Source: Amycolatopsis mongoliensis (GTDB lineage Bacteria > Actinomycetota > Actinomycetes > Mycobacteriales > Pseudonocardiaceae). From it: 64,000 nt of DNA. The notes under the pieces are model-generated. The model did not search any database. It was not told where the DNA came from and worked only from the letters and a program-made list of their open reading frames with translations. The stretch is taken from assembly GCF_030285665.1 (NCBI RefSeq), contig NZ_CP127295.1, positions 3,596,001 through 3,660,000 on the forward strand, in the 5' to 3' direction. The stretch's first letter is position 1; each line of letters begins with the position of its first letter. This document shows, piece by piece, positions 1-8,580 of this stretch. Position numbers and translations under genes: made by a program.

Positions 1-167
1 GTGGGAGGTCGAGCAGCACACCGGACCCGGCGGTGGTGAGACGCCAGCGGTTCCGCGGTGCCCATAGCGTCGCGGCGGCACCCGCGGGTGCCGTGTGTGG
101 GCGGGTCGTTCCGGCCGATGTATCTCGTCGGCTGGGCCGATGTCCTGGTGGCTGCGGAGCTGTCGCG

Positions 168-677
168 CTAGTGGCTGGCGGGTGGGGTGCCGTCTCGCCA
201 CACGCACGGTGTGCTGGCGCCGATGTTGAGTCGGCCTGCAGAAGATGCTTCGAGGCTCATCAGATAGTCGTCTCGGGATGCGTTGAGGAAGAGGTCGTGG
301 GGGCGCTTGTCGGCCTCCACGTGCCAGCCGTTGGTCGTGAACCAGGTTTTCAGTTTGTCGAAGTAGCCTGCGTTGGCTGCTTTGTCGACGCCGTCGACCC
401 AGTAGTTGACGCTCGTCAGGACCTTGCCGGTCGGCCTGTCGCTAGAGTCGTTGCACTGGAGTGGTTGGGGCCCTTGGTCGGTCAAGTGGAAGCCGCTAGC
501 GAACACGGCGTTGGCTGCGTCCTTGACCATCTTGTCCGCGTTGGCTTGAACCTCGGAGAGTGACGCGGTCTTTTCCATTTCTCCCTGCTCTCCGCATGCC
601 GACACGGTGAACAGCAGCGCCGCCGCTGAGACGGTCGCGAGGGCACGCGTGGTAGTTGTTCGAATCCTGCGGCTCAC
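168..677 (-). CDS. Small secreted lipoprotein, function unknown
   Basis: A 169-residue product with a classic lipoprotein signal: basic N-terminus (SRRIRTTTT), hydrophobic run, lipobox LFTVSAC with the lipidated Cys at residue 28. The mature part has no domain I recognise. The open frame extends further upstream, but the GTG at 677 puts the signal peptide at the N-terminus and overlaps the stop of the upstream hydrolase gene by 4 nt (GTGA), indicating translational coupling. It is the last gene of a three-gene operon with an EspC-like protein and a DUF1023-type hydrolase, so a cell-surface role linked to type VII-like secretion is plausible but inferred. Confidence 0.8.
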   Translation of the reverse strand: MSRRIRTTTTRALATVSAAALLFTVSACGEQGEMEKTASLSEVQANADKMVKDAANAVFASGFHLTDQGPQPLQCNDSSDRPTGKVLTSVNYWVDGVDKAANAGYFDKLKTWFTTNGWHVEADKRPHDLFLNASRDDYLMSLEASSAGRLNIGASTPCVWRDGTPPASH

Positions 678-2332
678 GGCCTGCCTCCGGCGATGACGTT
701 TCCCATTGACCTGAGCGAATCCGACCGGGGAAGCCAGTAGTCGCCGTGCGAGCTCAGCGGGTTGGTCGAGTTTGACTGGAATGTTTGTCCGCCGAACCAC
801 GCCGTCGTCGGATCAGGCCCGAGCGGGTCGATTTTGTCCGCTGCCGGGTTGTCGAAATTGGTCAATGCCGGGATGGGATCGGTGGGTGCCTTGGTGGAGT
901 AGATGTGCTGGCCGACTTGGTCGGCCGGGACGCCGTCGAGATGGAGATCGCCTGCGTGCTGGACACCGACACCGGGGCTGGCGACCATGACCATGTTGTC
1001 GGCAGGAAGTCCGAGATCTCGGGCGGTCTGTCCGACGACGGTGGTGCCGTAGCTGTGACCGATGATCGTCGTGTTCACCTCGCCTGGCTGGTGGGTTGCG
1101 CCCAGGCCGTCCTGAAAGCGTCGAAGAGAGGATTCGGCGTGGTCGGCGTAGCTGGTGCTGGCGGCGTCAACGAGGGTTTGCGGGGCGTCGTAGCCGGCCC
1201 AGGTGATGACCGAGGTTGACGGCGATCCTGATCGCTGGGCTGCCTGGACCATGGCGTCGGATCGGTTGATGTCGGTGGCCATGCCGTCGTTGATTCCCGC
1301 GGTGGTGCCGGGGACGTAAGTGGCGACGTTGGCGGCGGTGTCGGGATTGCCGATGGCGATGATGGCTTGCCCGGATTTCTGGGGGTTGATGCCGAGCAGG
1401 TAGGCGTGAGGTTGCCCGGGCAGGGGGTTGGCGAGGCGGTCGTTGATCTGGTCCATCCCGGTCAGTTTGCCGTTGAGGCTGTCGCGTTGCCGCTCGAGGT
1501 CGAAGTACTCGGTCTGCTCGGTGGGGTCGCTTTGGTTCAGGTTGTCCATCCGGTGCTGCAGGTCGTCGCGTTGGTGTTTGAGATCGTCGTACTGCTGGGT
1601 GAACACGGTCCGGTTGGCTTTGTCCCGGACGTCGGCGGGGATGCCGTCCATGGCGCCGAGCGCGCCGGGCCGGTCGTGCAGCAGGATCGCCTGGCCGGCG
1701 GGGGACAGGGAGTTCCACCAGGCTGCTGTCTGGGACGGTGTTGCGTTGGGTGGGGGTTCGGGCAACGTGAGGCCGGGGTCGCGGGCACCGTCGGCGGCCG
1801 CGGCGGTGACGGTGGTCTCGTCGCCGGTGCCGAAGTCGCCTTCTTGGGCGCGTTTGAGGACGGAGGCGAGGTCGGCGTCGATGTCGTCGGCGGTGCGCAA
1901 GGCCTGGGTGATCGAGTCGGCGATCTGAGTGCGGATCCGGGCGCGGTCCTCGGGATGGATGTCCGGCGGGGCTTGGCCGGCGGGAAAGGTATCGGTGACG
2001 GTGCCGTCCTGGGCGATGCGATAGCCGTATTTGCCGGCGAGGGCTTCGGCGTTGGTGATGGCGTGCTGCACGCCAGTGATGGCGTCGGCGGCTTGGCCGA
2101 TCGCTTTGGCGACGACGCTCGCCCCAGCCGCCATCTTGTCGATCCTGGACATGAGGCTGTGGTGGGCCGAGCCGGCGGTGTCGGCGGATGGGCCGGCCCA
2201 GCCTTCGACCGGCATCACTTTCCCGAAATCGTCACCTGAATGGGTGAGGATCTGGAGCCGTTGCTGCACAGTCCGGAAGATTTCGTCGAGTTGTCCGGTG
2301 TTCCACCGCTTGACGTCGGACAGGGCCACCAT
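674..2332 (-). CDS. DUF1023-type alpha/beta hydrolase with WXG-like helical N-terminus
   Basis: 552 residues. Residues 1-160 are predominantly helical and contain a W-x-G-like turn (GWAGPSA, W45), resembling type VII secretion substrates. A coiled-coil-prone stretch follows at about 240-300. The C-terminal part (about 300-550) is an alpha/beta hydrolase with nucleophile elbow GHSYG (Ser427) and a likely catalytic His in SSHGDYW (H529). This arrangement is typical of actinobacterial DUF1023 proteins; the substrate is unknown. The start ATG at 2332 shares one base with the stop of the EspC-like gene (TGATG), and the gene's stop overlaps the lipoprotein start, so the three are co-translated. Confidence 0.85.
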   Translation of the reverse strand: MVALSDVKRWNTGQLDEIFRTVQQRLQILTHSGDDFGKVMPVEGWAGPSADTAGSAHHSLMSRIDKMAAGASVVAKAIGQAADAITGVQHAITNAEALAGKYGYRIAQDGTVTDTFPAGQAPPDIHPEDRARIRTQIADSITQALRTADDIDADLASVLKRAQEGDFGTGDETTVTAAAADGARDPGLTLPEPPPNATPSQTAAWWNSLSPAGQAILLHDRPGALGAMDGIPADVRDKANRTVFTQQYDDLKHQRDDLQHRMDNLNQSDPTEQTEYFDLERQRDSLNGKLTGMDQINDRLANPLPGQPHAYLLGINPQKSGQAIIAIGNPDTAANVATYVPGTTAGINDGMATDINRSDAMVQAAQRSGSPSTSVITWAGYDAPQTLVDAASTSYADHAESSLRRFQDGLGATHQPGEVNTTIIGHSYGTTVVGQTARDLGLPADNMVMVASPGVGVQHAGDLHLDGVPADQVGQHIYSTKAPTDPIPALTNFDNPAADKIDPLGPDPTTAWFGGQTFQSNSTNPLSSHGDYWLPRSDSLRSMGNVIAGGRP

Positions 2333-2640
2333 CAGCGCGGCCCGTGCAGACGGCCGGCGTCGGCGGTTGCGATGGCGGCGCCGTGGTCGCCGGCTTCATA
2401 GCGGTCCGCAGCCAGCCCAAGATCGCTGCCGTAGCGCTCGGCTTCGGTGCACCAGCCGCGGAACGTCATTCCCCAGCTCGCTCCGAACGAGGATGCGGCG
2501 GGCGCAGCTTGGCCGCCAGGCAGGGCTTCGACCAGGCCGGTGACGGGTTCGGCGCAGTCGGCGCCGCGCAGCTGGCTAAGCGCGTCGGCGATGACTCGTC
2601 CGGCGGCTCGGAGCGCGTCAGGCACCGTCTGGAATCCCAT
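2332..2640 (-). CDS. EspC-like type VII secretion-associated protein
   Basis: 102-residue helical protein with the pattern of EspC/ESX-associated small proteins: an N-terminal DALRAAG helix and a C-terminal YEAGDHGAA segment like the Y-E-x-x-D/E-x-x-A ending of that family. A strong ribosome binding site (GGGAGGG on the minus strand) precedes the ATG at 2640. It is the first gene of the operon with the hydrolase and lipoprotein. No ESX ATPase or core gene is in the window, so export through type VII machinery is inferred from family resemblance only. Confidence 0.65.
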   Translation of the reverse strand: MGFQTVPDALRAAGRVIADALSQLRGADCAEPVTGLVEALPGGQAAPAASSFGASWGMTFRGWCTEAERYGSDLGLAADRYEAGDHGAAIATADAGRLHGPR

Positions 2641-2770
2641 GTGTTCCCTCCCCGTAGTCGCCGTATCACACTACGGGACATCAGCGAGCCGCTTCAACGC
2701 GTCGGGGCGCCCAGGAGGCCGATGAAGCGCAGGTCAGGTGGGGTTACGCAGGCGCGGTGAGTAGAAATAC

Positions 2771-2998
2771 TCAGCTCGGCGGCCCGGCCGTCCCGTCGGC
2801 ATCCTCAAGTGTGATCTCTGGAGACTCGGTGGGTACGGGATCGAGCCTGACGGCGATCGTGTCGAGCAGCTGAGCGAGCTGAGCTGCGGAGGCCGGCGGC
2901 ACGGTGCCGGCTTGGGCGGCAGCGCGCACTCGGTTCGCCGCCGAAGCGATAGCGCCGGAAATGTGGTGCGGGTCGACGTCAGGATCGAGGGAGTTCAT
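2771..2998 (-). CDS. Hypothetical 75-aa protein
   Basis: Short ORF starting MNSLDPDVDP with an Ala-rich amphipathic helix (about residues 13-55) and a Pro/Glu-rich tail. No recognised domain. It lies 130 nt upstream of the EspC-like gene on the same strand and could be its operon leader gene. The orientation and the ATG with an upstream AAAGAACCC purine stretch are compatible with translation. A real but uncharacterised gene is more likely than not. Confidence 0.5.
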   Translation of the reverse strand: MNSLDPDVDPHHISGAIASAANRVRAAAQAGTVPPASAAQLAQLLDTIAVRLDPVPTESPEITLEDADGTAGPPS

Positions 2999-3065
2999 GG
3001 GTTCTTTCTGGGCGTTGGAAAGAATATTGGCCGAAGCCGTACTCGTGGTGTGTCTCTACGTGATT

Positions 3066-3156
3066 ATGTTCGCGACTTTTGACCGCACTTGTTCGCGGGT
3101 TCTGACCGCACATGTTGATCACCGACGTGATCAGTGTCGGCCAGTTCTGACCGCAC
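3066..3156. repeat. 23-bp tandem repeats (TTCTGACCGCAC core) with hairpin; possible orphan transposon end
   Basis: Two adjacent 23-nt units (3066-3088 and 3089-3111) agree at 19 of 23 positions and end in TTYTGACCGCAC. A third 12-nt core recurs exactly at 3145-3156. Between the second and third lies a perfect hairpin, TGATCAC-CGAC-GTGATCA (3116-3133). Multiple short direct repeats near an end are typical of IS21/Mu-like transposon termini, so this may be a solitary end of a lost element; operator sites for the neighbouring XRE regulator are the alternative. The rest of the non-coding stretch 2999-3508 shows no convincing gene. Confidence 0.5.
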
Positions 3157-3508
3157 CGTTGCCTTCCTCGCGATCAAGTGTGGTCGTCACTCGGCACACC
3201 TCCAGGTCGTTCGTCCTCCGCTTCGCTCCGGGCGCTCCACCTGGACCTGCGCCTTCGCAACGACGCAGACGGCGAGGATCGAGCAAAGGCGACGTATGCC
3301 CACCCCGCGGGCCGGGATCCGGGGTGCGGTCACTTCTCACGAACACAAGCCTCCCTGCCGAGCGGGGTGCGGTCGGTTGGCACAGAGAAACGCGGTCGCA
3401 ACTGGCGGACAAAACCACTCTACGACATCGAGGGCTACGAACCCGATTTGTAAGAACGGGAAGCGACGGTCTTTCAATCGTCGTGAGGGTGGAAGTTGGA
3501 CTGCAGCG

Positions 3509-4387
3509 TCACGATGCCTCTGCTGCGTCGGGTAACTCGGTAGGTCCGGCCTGCGTGCCTTGCAGTGTTTCGTCAACGGACTGCAGCTCGACGGCATGGC
3601 GGCGCAGCATGTGCGTGGCGCGCTGGTAGGCGGTGAGCGTGTCTCGATCGGCCAAGTAAGTGCTGGCGCGATGGTGGTGTACCGCGGCCGCAAGTGTGAC
3701 TTTGTGGTGGCGGTACAAGGTGAACGGGCTGATGAGTCCAGGTGCGCAGACGTCGGCCGGGACGACTCGCAGTGCGATGTTCGGTCGGGCCGCCAGGTGC
3801 TTGAGGTTGCTCAGCTGATCGGTGCGCATCTGAGGTGGGCAGGCGTGGAGTGCAGTGTCGCCAACGAGGAACGTGTAGTGCCGGTTCGGGTCAACGAGGT
3901 CATTGCGGCGAGTGGGCTCGGCGAGACTCTGCGCGTCCGCATAGCCGGGGTCAGCGAACGGATGGTTGAGCAGGTACAGATCATGTGCAGGGGTACGCAG
4001 CAGGTCCGGGATGAGTGTGGGTGCCCATTCGACGACGTCGGTGGCGAGGTGCTCGTAGTGCCAGGCGAGAGCGGCGTGGTCCCGGTGGTGGGCGTCGACA
4101 AATGCGGGGTCGTCGGCGTGGTCAGCTTGATTCAGGATGCGCTTGACGGTGACGCGATCGGCGTGGAGCGCATCGAGGAGCTGGGCTACGGCAGTGATCG
4201 GCGGAATGCGTTTCGCTGTTTCCCAGTTTGACAAGTCTTGCGCGCGGAGGCCGAGCCTGGCAGCCACCTGACGCATCGTGACGTGGCGGGCGATGCGGAG
4301 CGTGCGGAGGGCCAAGCCGACGGCGACCGCTGGGGGTGGCTGGACAGCGTACGTATTACGGCGTGGATCGCGGATTAGCGGGCGCAC
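3509..4387 (-). CDS. XRE-family regulator with DUF5753-type C-terminus
   Basis: 292 residues. Residues about 25-85 form a helix-turn-helix (RHVTMRQVAARLG, then SNWETAKRIPP). The remainder has the layout of DUF5753 (LATDVVEWAPTLIPDLLRTP, then QLSNLKHLAARPNIALRVVP). These regulators are abundant in Streptomyces/Pseudonocardiaceae and usually pair with a small DUF397 protein. No DUF397 gene was seen next to this one. It is transcribed away from the repeat cluster at 3066-3156, which sits beyond its 3' end. Confidence 0.85.
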   Translation of the reverse strand: MRPLIRDPRRNTYAVQPPPAVAVGLALRTLRIARHVTMRQVAARLGLRAQDLSNWETAKRIPPITAVAQLLDALHADRVTVKRILNQADHADDPAFVDAHHRDHAALAWHYEHLATDVVEWAPTLIPDLLRTPAHDLYLLNHPFADPGYADAQSLAEPTRRNDLVDPNRHYTFLVGDTALHACPPQMRTDQLSNLKHLAARPNIALRVVPADVCAPGLISPFTLYRHHKVTLAAAVHHHRASTYLADRDTLTAYQRATHMLRRHAVELQSVDETLQGTQAGPTELPDAAEAS

Positions 4388-4447
4388 TGTGGTTTTCTTT
4401 CAGCGTGTGAGACGTGGTCAGGAGGCTGGGTGGTCGCGGCAGTGACG

Positions 4448-4909
4448 TCAGCGGCGTAGGTGCTTTGCCCCTTGTTCAAGTCGGCGATGGTTGCTGTCCG
4501 GGTCGGCGGTCGGCCACGGTGACGTCGGGGCTTCGGCTGGTTGAGTGGGTAAGCGGCGCAGGCCGTACAGCACACGGGCCATGACTTCCGGGGCCGGTTG
4601 ATCGGGCGGGCGACGAGGAGGTGCCTCGGTACGACCGACGTACGGCCGTGGACGATGCGGGTGCACCGGCAGCATGCCGTCGGTGGGTTTCGCGGCCGGG
4701 GCAGGGTGGATAACCGGCAGGACGTCTGTCGGAGCGTTGGCGGCTTCGGCTTCGGCGCGTTCGTGCGCTACCCGACGCCGGATGCTCGCCACGCTGCTGG
4801 GGCTGCGCTGTATTCGCCGGTTGTGCTGGACGTCGCGGAGGATGTGCGCGACGACCAGCACGATCGGCGACGCCAGACAGGCGAGCACGACGAGGACGCC
4901 GACGTTCAC
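4448..4909 (-). CDS. Single-pass membrane protein, hypothetical
   Basis: 153 residues with one N-terminal transmembrane helix (about residues 4-25, VLVVLACLASPIVLVVAHIL) followed by a long Arg/Pro-rich, probably disordered cytoplasmic region. The ATG at 4909 overlaps the stop codon of the upstream hypothetical gene (ATGA), so it is co-translated with 4906-5304. No function can be assigned. Confidence 0.6.
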   Translation of the reverse strand: MNVGVLVVLACLASPIVLVVAHILRDVQHNRRIQRSPSSVASIRRRVAHERAEAEAANAPTDVLPVIHPAPAAKPTDGMLPVHPHRPRPYVGRTEAPPRRPPDQPAPEVMARVLYGLRRLPTQPAEAPTSPWPTADPDSNHRRLEQGAKHLRR

Positions 4910-5304
4910 TGATCTGGCGGCTCGGGTGGATCAGCCGCCTTCGCTGAGGCTGGCGGGGTGAGATTGTCGGCGTAGAGCCGTAACACCTCGGCCAGTGCCG
5001 CCAGCAGCCCCACCGTCTCGTGGAGTTGGTCTGACGTCGCCGTGCTCGTGCGCAGGCGCATAGCCACTGTAACGAGCTGTCTTCCGGTGATGGTGACGCG
5101 GTCGGCCAGGTTGAGCGGGGCGGCTGGTGCATCCTGGTTGTTGGCATGGGTGATGAGCACGTCTGCCAGTTCCATCAGGAGTCCAGCGAAGGCGCGCTCA
5201 CGTTTGGAGGCCATGGTGCCGGTGAGGAGTTCGCGGCTGATCTCCGGCACGTGCTTGTTCACGCCCGCTAGTGCCCGTACTAGTTCAGCTGTTTGCTGGT
5301 CCAT
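4906..5304 (-). CDS. Hypothetical helical protein
   Basis: 132-residue, mainly helical protein (RALAGVNKHVPEIS, GLLMELADVLITHANN, LLAALAEVLRLYADNL) with a Pro/Asp-rich tail. It starts 6 nt downstream of the resolvase-like gene and overlaps the next gene by 4 nt, forming the middle of a three-gene operon. I recognise no domain. Confidence 0.6.
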   Translation of the reverse strand: MDQQTAELVRALAGVNKHVPEISRELLTGTMASKRERAFAGLLMELADVLITHANNQDAPAAPLNLADRVTITGRQLVTVAMRLRTSTATSDQLHETVGLLAALAEVLRLYADNLTPPASAKAADPPEPPDQ

Positions 5305-5310
5305 CGGGGG

Positions 5311-5748
5311 CTACTCCGTCGTCCGGCTGCGCATCGCGTGCACCTGTGCTCCTGCGTCCAAGACCAGTCGCTCACGCATTGCGTCCTGCAGCAGCGTGTT
5401 CAAGGCCAGGTGCCGCAGACTCGGCACTACGACGTGCCGGGTCTGCGTCCGTACCAGTTCGGTCACCAGTTCGTCGAAGCCGTCTCGGGCACCACAGTGG
5501 AACTCGAAGAAGAAGCTGACGAAGCGCAGGTCGAGGCTGTGTGCGTACCGGATGACTGCCTGCTCGAGGCCGCGCACCTTGCGATCGGGCAGGCCGGCCG
5601 GAACGCGCATGTAGCCGTAGGCCAGCGGAGTGGTCAGGCACTTCGTGGCGACGTCATTCCGGCTGAGCAGTGTTGTGGCCGGCATCAGAAGCCGTCCCGC
5701 AGGCGCGCGGCCTGACGTACTTTGGCGCATGGCCATGGCGTCCGGCAT
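5311..5748 (-). CDS. Resolvase-like protein lacking catalytic serine
   Basis: 145 residues. From residue 41 it resembles the N-terminal domain of serine recombinases (LAYGYMRV, then a helix, LRFVSFFFEF, then VRTQTRHVVVPSLRHLA), the layout of short actinobacterial 'recombinase family' proteins. The catalytic Ser that follows the Y-x-R-V motif is Pro50 here (YMRVPAG), and there is no C-terminal DNA-binding domain. It is therefore probably not an active recombinase. It heads the operon 5748-4448. The conserved element at 5917-6121 lies about 170 nt upstream in the same orientation. The start codon is uncertain because several in-frame ATGs precede the conserved part. Confidence 0.65.
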   Translation of the reverse strand: MPDAMAMRQSTSGRAPAGRLLMPATTLLSRNDVATKCLTTPLAYGYMRVPAGLPDRKVRGLEQAVIRYAHSLDLRFVSFFFEFHCGARDGFDELVTELVRTQTRHVVVPSLRHLALNTLLQDAMRERLVLDAGAQVHAMRSRTTE

Positions 5749-5916
5749 ATCGCGCAGCCACGGTGCTTGGTCGACGGCCGATGTACGACGAGGTAGACGT
5801 GCAGCAATGCATACATCTGTAGTGGCTTAATGCTGAATGCTGCAGGTCGGCGCGTGGATTGCACGACGGAGTAGGGCACCGGGATCGCCTCGTTCGTTGC
5901 TTGCGGTCGTTGGTCA

Positions 5917-6121
5917 GCACCCCGACGGTCGGGACATCACGGCGAACAGGAGATCGTGCGTGCGGGAGCTCGGCTATGGCCTCGGAGGCGAGAGAAGAGA
6001 TCCCAGGGGCCGCCGGGGTGCCGTAAATGACCATGGATTGGTCCAGTCGCGGCCACCAGGGCACAAACCGGACTGAATCTAACCGGTCCTTGCATTGCCG
6101 GGTCTGACCTGCGGTAATGTG
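5917..6121 (-). repeat. Conserved ~205-bp element, copy A
   Basis: Read on the minus strand, this stretch matches 8581-8788 (copy B, plus strand) in four blocks: CACATTxCCGCAGGT (6107-6121), a 21-nt block (6053-6073, identical), a 27-nt block (6011-6037, one mismatch) and a roughly 35-nt block ending in CCGTCGGGGTGC (5917-5951). The 15-nt spacer between the middle blocks varies in sequence but not in length. GTGCC in the second block can pair with GGCAC in the third, allowing a hairpin. It lies upstream of the 5748-4448 operon in the same orientation and abuts the XRE/TPR gene on the other strand. Structured RNA, shared regulatory region and gene remnant are all possible. Confidence 0.7.
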
Positions 6122-6152
6122 ATGAACGCAGGGCGTAGCCGGAGGGGTGATT

Positions 6153-7592
6153 ATGGGCGGACGGCGGTTCGGCTTCATCCGAGCGCGCAAGAAGGCGTGC
6201 TTCACGCAGGAGTCGTTGGCCCATGCCCTCAACGTCGACCCCACGACCGTGGGCCACTGGGAGCGCGGGCGGACCGAACCGCTGCCCTACAAGCGTCCGA
6301 AACTTGCCAAATTGCTGAAGGTGTCGCTGGCCGAGCTGGAGGATCTGCTGGCCGAGGGCACACCTCGTGCGGCGGTCGAGTCGGCCCCTGTCGTCCAGCG
6401 CGGTGCGCCCGGGACGACACCGACGACCACGCCGCGCAGCGGCTTGTTGCTTCCGATTATGGTGAATGGACGGCCCGTACTAGTGCCGCTGGACGGGGCT
6501 ACCGTCGCCGCCAGCGAGCTGGGGTCACTTCTGCCTCCCGCTCTCGTCGCCGACGACGAGGCTGACCGTGCAGCTCATGCCGCCGAATGGGACACCGTGA
6601 GTCCACTTAGTCGTCGCTCGCTGCTTAAGTACGGCGTACCCGCCACGGTTTTGCCGGCGCTCGGGCTTGATGAACTCCAGCGCGTCTCCGAAGCCATGGC
6701 GGACGCACGCCGGCATTTCGACGGCCCGGTGCTCGATTATTTCAGCCGCCAACTGGCCGCATGCAAAGCCGACGACGGCACGCTCGGCCCGGCGAAGACC
6801 TTACCGCTCGTGCTCGGGGTGGTGAGTGCCGTTGAAGAGCACGCTCGCGATGTCAAGCCGAACATCAGGCGAGACCTGCTCAGGCTCGGTGCCGAAAGTG
6901 CTGAGTTCGCTGGTTGGCTCTACCGCGATGTGCGTGACTTCGGTCGGACACTGTATTGGTACGACCGAGCCATGGAATGGGCGCAGGAGGCAAACGATCC
7001 GGCCATGCAGGGCTACGTCCTGCTCAAGAAGGCGCAACTTGCGTTCGACGAACGCGAACCGCGGCGGATGCTCAGCCTGTCGCAAGCTGTGCGACGTGGA
7101 CCATGGACGCTTCCGAACCGAGTTCAAGCCGAATCGGTGCAGCAAGAAGCACGAGCGGAAGTCATGCTGGGTGCGACTGCCGACGCTGTGGCATCCAAGC
7201 TCGACGAGGCTCGCCAGCTCCTGGGCGCTCGAGACGAGAGAGACTGCTCGTTGGGAGCGCACTACAACGACACGCTGCTGACCATGCAAACTGCGATCTG
7301 CTACACCGAGGCTGGCGCACCGCGACGCGCCGTGGAGCTGTACGACGAGTCACTGGTGGAAGACCGATTCTCGCCGCGCGACTACGGGTTTTTCCTATCG
7401 CTGCGAGCCGGCTCTCTGGCTTTGGCCGGAGAGCCTGATGAAGCCGCCCGGACCGGCGTCGAGTCGGCCGCCCGAGCCGACAGCACCAGCTCCCGACGCA
7501 CGAAACAGGAGTTGGTGCGCGTACTGGAATACCTTCGCCCATGGGGCAACCGTCCAGCCGTCGTGCAGCTGGGCGAGGTTGTTGCTCGATAG
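6153..7592 (+). CDS. XRE-type regulator with TPR-like C-terminal region
   Basis: About 480 residues. The N-terminus is a helix-turn-helix (RARKKACFTQESLAHAL, then TTVGHWERGRTEP). A linker carries a twin-Arg-like SRRSLLKYG motif common in this actinobacterial family, and the C-terminal 300 residues are helical TPR-like repeats (TLYWYDRAMEWAQEA, then GYVLLKKAQLAFDE). Such proteins are putative DNA-binding sensors of unknown ligand. A GTG at 6147 is also in frame, but GGAGGGG at 6141-6147 is better spaced for the ATG at 6153. It converges on the hydrolase gene with a 13-nt gap. Confidence 0.85.
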   Translation: MGGRRFGFIRARKKACFTQESLAHALNVDPTTVGHWERGRTEPLPYKRPKLAKLLKVSLAELEDLLAEGTPRAAVESAPVVQRGAPGTTPTTTPRSGLLLPIMVNGRPVLVPLDGATVAASELGSLLPPALVADDEADRAAHAAEWDTVSPLSRRSLLKYGVPATVLPALGLDELQRVSEAMADARRHFDGPVLDYFSRQLAACKADDGTLGPAKTLPLVLGVVSAVEEHARDVKPNIRRDLLRLGAESAEFAGWLYRDVRDFGRTLYWYDRAMEWAQEANDPAMQGYVLLKKAQLAFDEREPRRMLSLSQAVRRGPWTLPNRVQAESVQQEARAEVMLGATADAVASKLDEARQLLGARDERDCSLGAHYNDTLLTMQTAICYTEAGAPRRAVELYDESLVEDRFSPRDYGFFLSLRAGSLALAGEPDEAARTGVESAARADSTSSRRTKQELVRVLEYLRPWGNRPAVVQLGEVVAR

Positions 7593-7605
7593 CCGGTCCA
7601 GGAAT

Positions 7606-8427
7606 TCAGTCTAAAGTCAACCAGTCACGGACTGCGGCGATCACCTCGGCCTGCCAAATTTGGCTTTGCGGATTGGCGTACGTCGGATCATCGTGCACGG
7701 CGAAGCCGTGCTGCGCGCCCTCGATTTCAAGCAGCCGATGAGGCGCTGTCAGGCGGCGGTCCGCGTCACGGGACGACTCCACTGGGATAAAGGTGTCTTT
7801 CGTGCCGTGGACGACGAGCGTGGGTGCCTGGATGTCGGCCATAGCACGCCGGGCATCCAGCCAGAACACCTCGTTGAGTAAGGCCCGGCTCAGCTTGAAG
7901 GTGGGTGAGTGCGGCAAGAAGCCCTGCTCAGCCAAGTCGCGAGCAGCCTGTTCGGTCAGGAAGTCGTTCCGCCAGAAGTCCTTTTGGTCCACGAATCGCT
8001 GCTTGTAGTCCAATAAGGGGTTGAAGAGAACCAACCGCTCGACATCGGCCTGTCGTCGAGCGGCGTAGTAGGCGGCCAGGCCACCCGAGAAACTGGCGGC
8101 GACGAGCGACGCAGCATTTACCCCGAGCTCCTGGCAAATGTGGGCTCGAGCCGCTCGGATCGCGTTCAGGACCCCGGCGAGGGACAACTCTTCTTGACGG
8201 CCTTCGCTCTCGCCGTGGCCGGGAAGATCGAAGCGTAGGGAAGCCACGCCGCTCTCGGCCAGACCCGCAGCCAACCGGGTGAAGAAGCCCGCCTCGTGAC
8301 GAGTGACGCCACCCCCGTGCACGAGTACGACTGCGTGGTTGCTTTGGCCGACGGGCTGGACCAGCGTGCCGACCAGGTTGAGGCCATCTAGCGACCGGAC
8401 GGTGACGTCGATGCTGTGTGCGCTCAT
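7606..8427 (-). CDS. Alpha/beta hydrolase (serine hydrolase)
   Basis: 273-residue alpha/beta hydrolase. Visible motifs: oxyanion segment LVHGGGVTR, LRFDLPGHGES, nucleophile elbow SFSGG (Ser114), acidic residue in VVHGTKDTFIP, and His in GAQHGFAV. There is no signal peptide, so it is cytoplasmic. It resembles short-chain acyl/peptide hydrolases but the substrate cannot be told. It is convergent with the XRE/TPR gene. Confidence 0.85.
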   Translation of the reverse strand: MSAHSIDVTVRSLDGLNLVGTLVQPVGQSNHAVVLVHGGGVTRHEAGFFTRLAAGLAESGVASLRFDLPGHGESEGRQEELSLAGVLNAIRAARAHICQELGVNAASLVAASFSGGLAAYYAARRQADVERLVLFNPLLDYKQRFVDQKDFWRNDFLTEQAARDLAEQGFLPHSPTFKLSRALLNEVFWLDARRAMADIQAPTLVVHGTKDTFIPVESSRDADRRLTAPHRLLEIEGAQHGFAVHDDPTYANPQSQIWQAEVIAAVRDWLTLD

Positions 8428-8580
8428 GGCTTGATCCTAGAGATCTGGACGCTCACCGTCGTGGAACCTGGTTCAACGCATGGGCTTCGACTCTTGCGGG
8501 AGGGAGGCCTTCTTTCGGTTGCTAGTGACTCCGAACTGCATTCCGCCATGATCATCCGTCTGGTCACCCGCTGAGTTCGC

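Noticed and set aside
1367..2239. Open frame antisense to the DUF1023-type hydrolase
   Set aside because: Gly/Val-rich low-complexity translation; the minus-strand hydrolase has clear motifs.
3131..3418. 95-codon minus-strand frame in the non-coding stretch
   Set aside because: Arg/Gly-rich without domain pattern or ribosome binding site, and it overlaps the repeat array.
5654..6244. Minus-strand 196-codon frame over element copy A as a normal gene
   Set aside because: Only about 80 codons resemble copy B, frames diverge at the last block, and it overlaps the resolvase-like gene. Kept as a conserved element instead.
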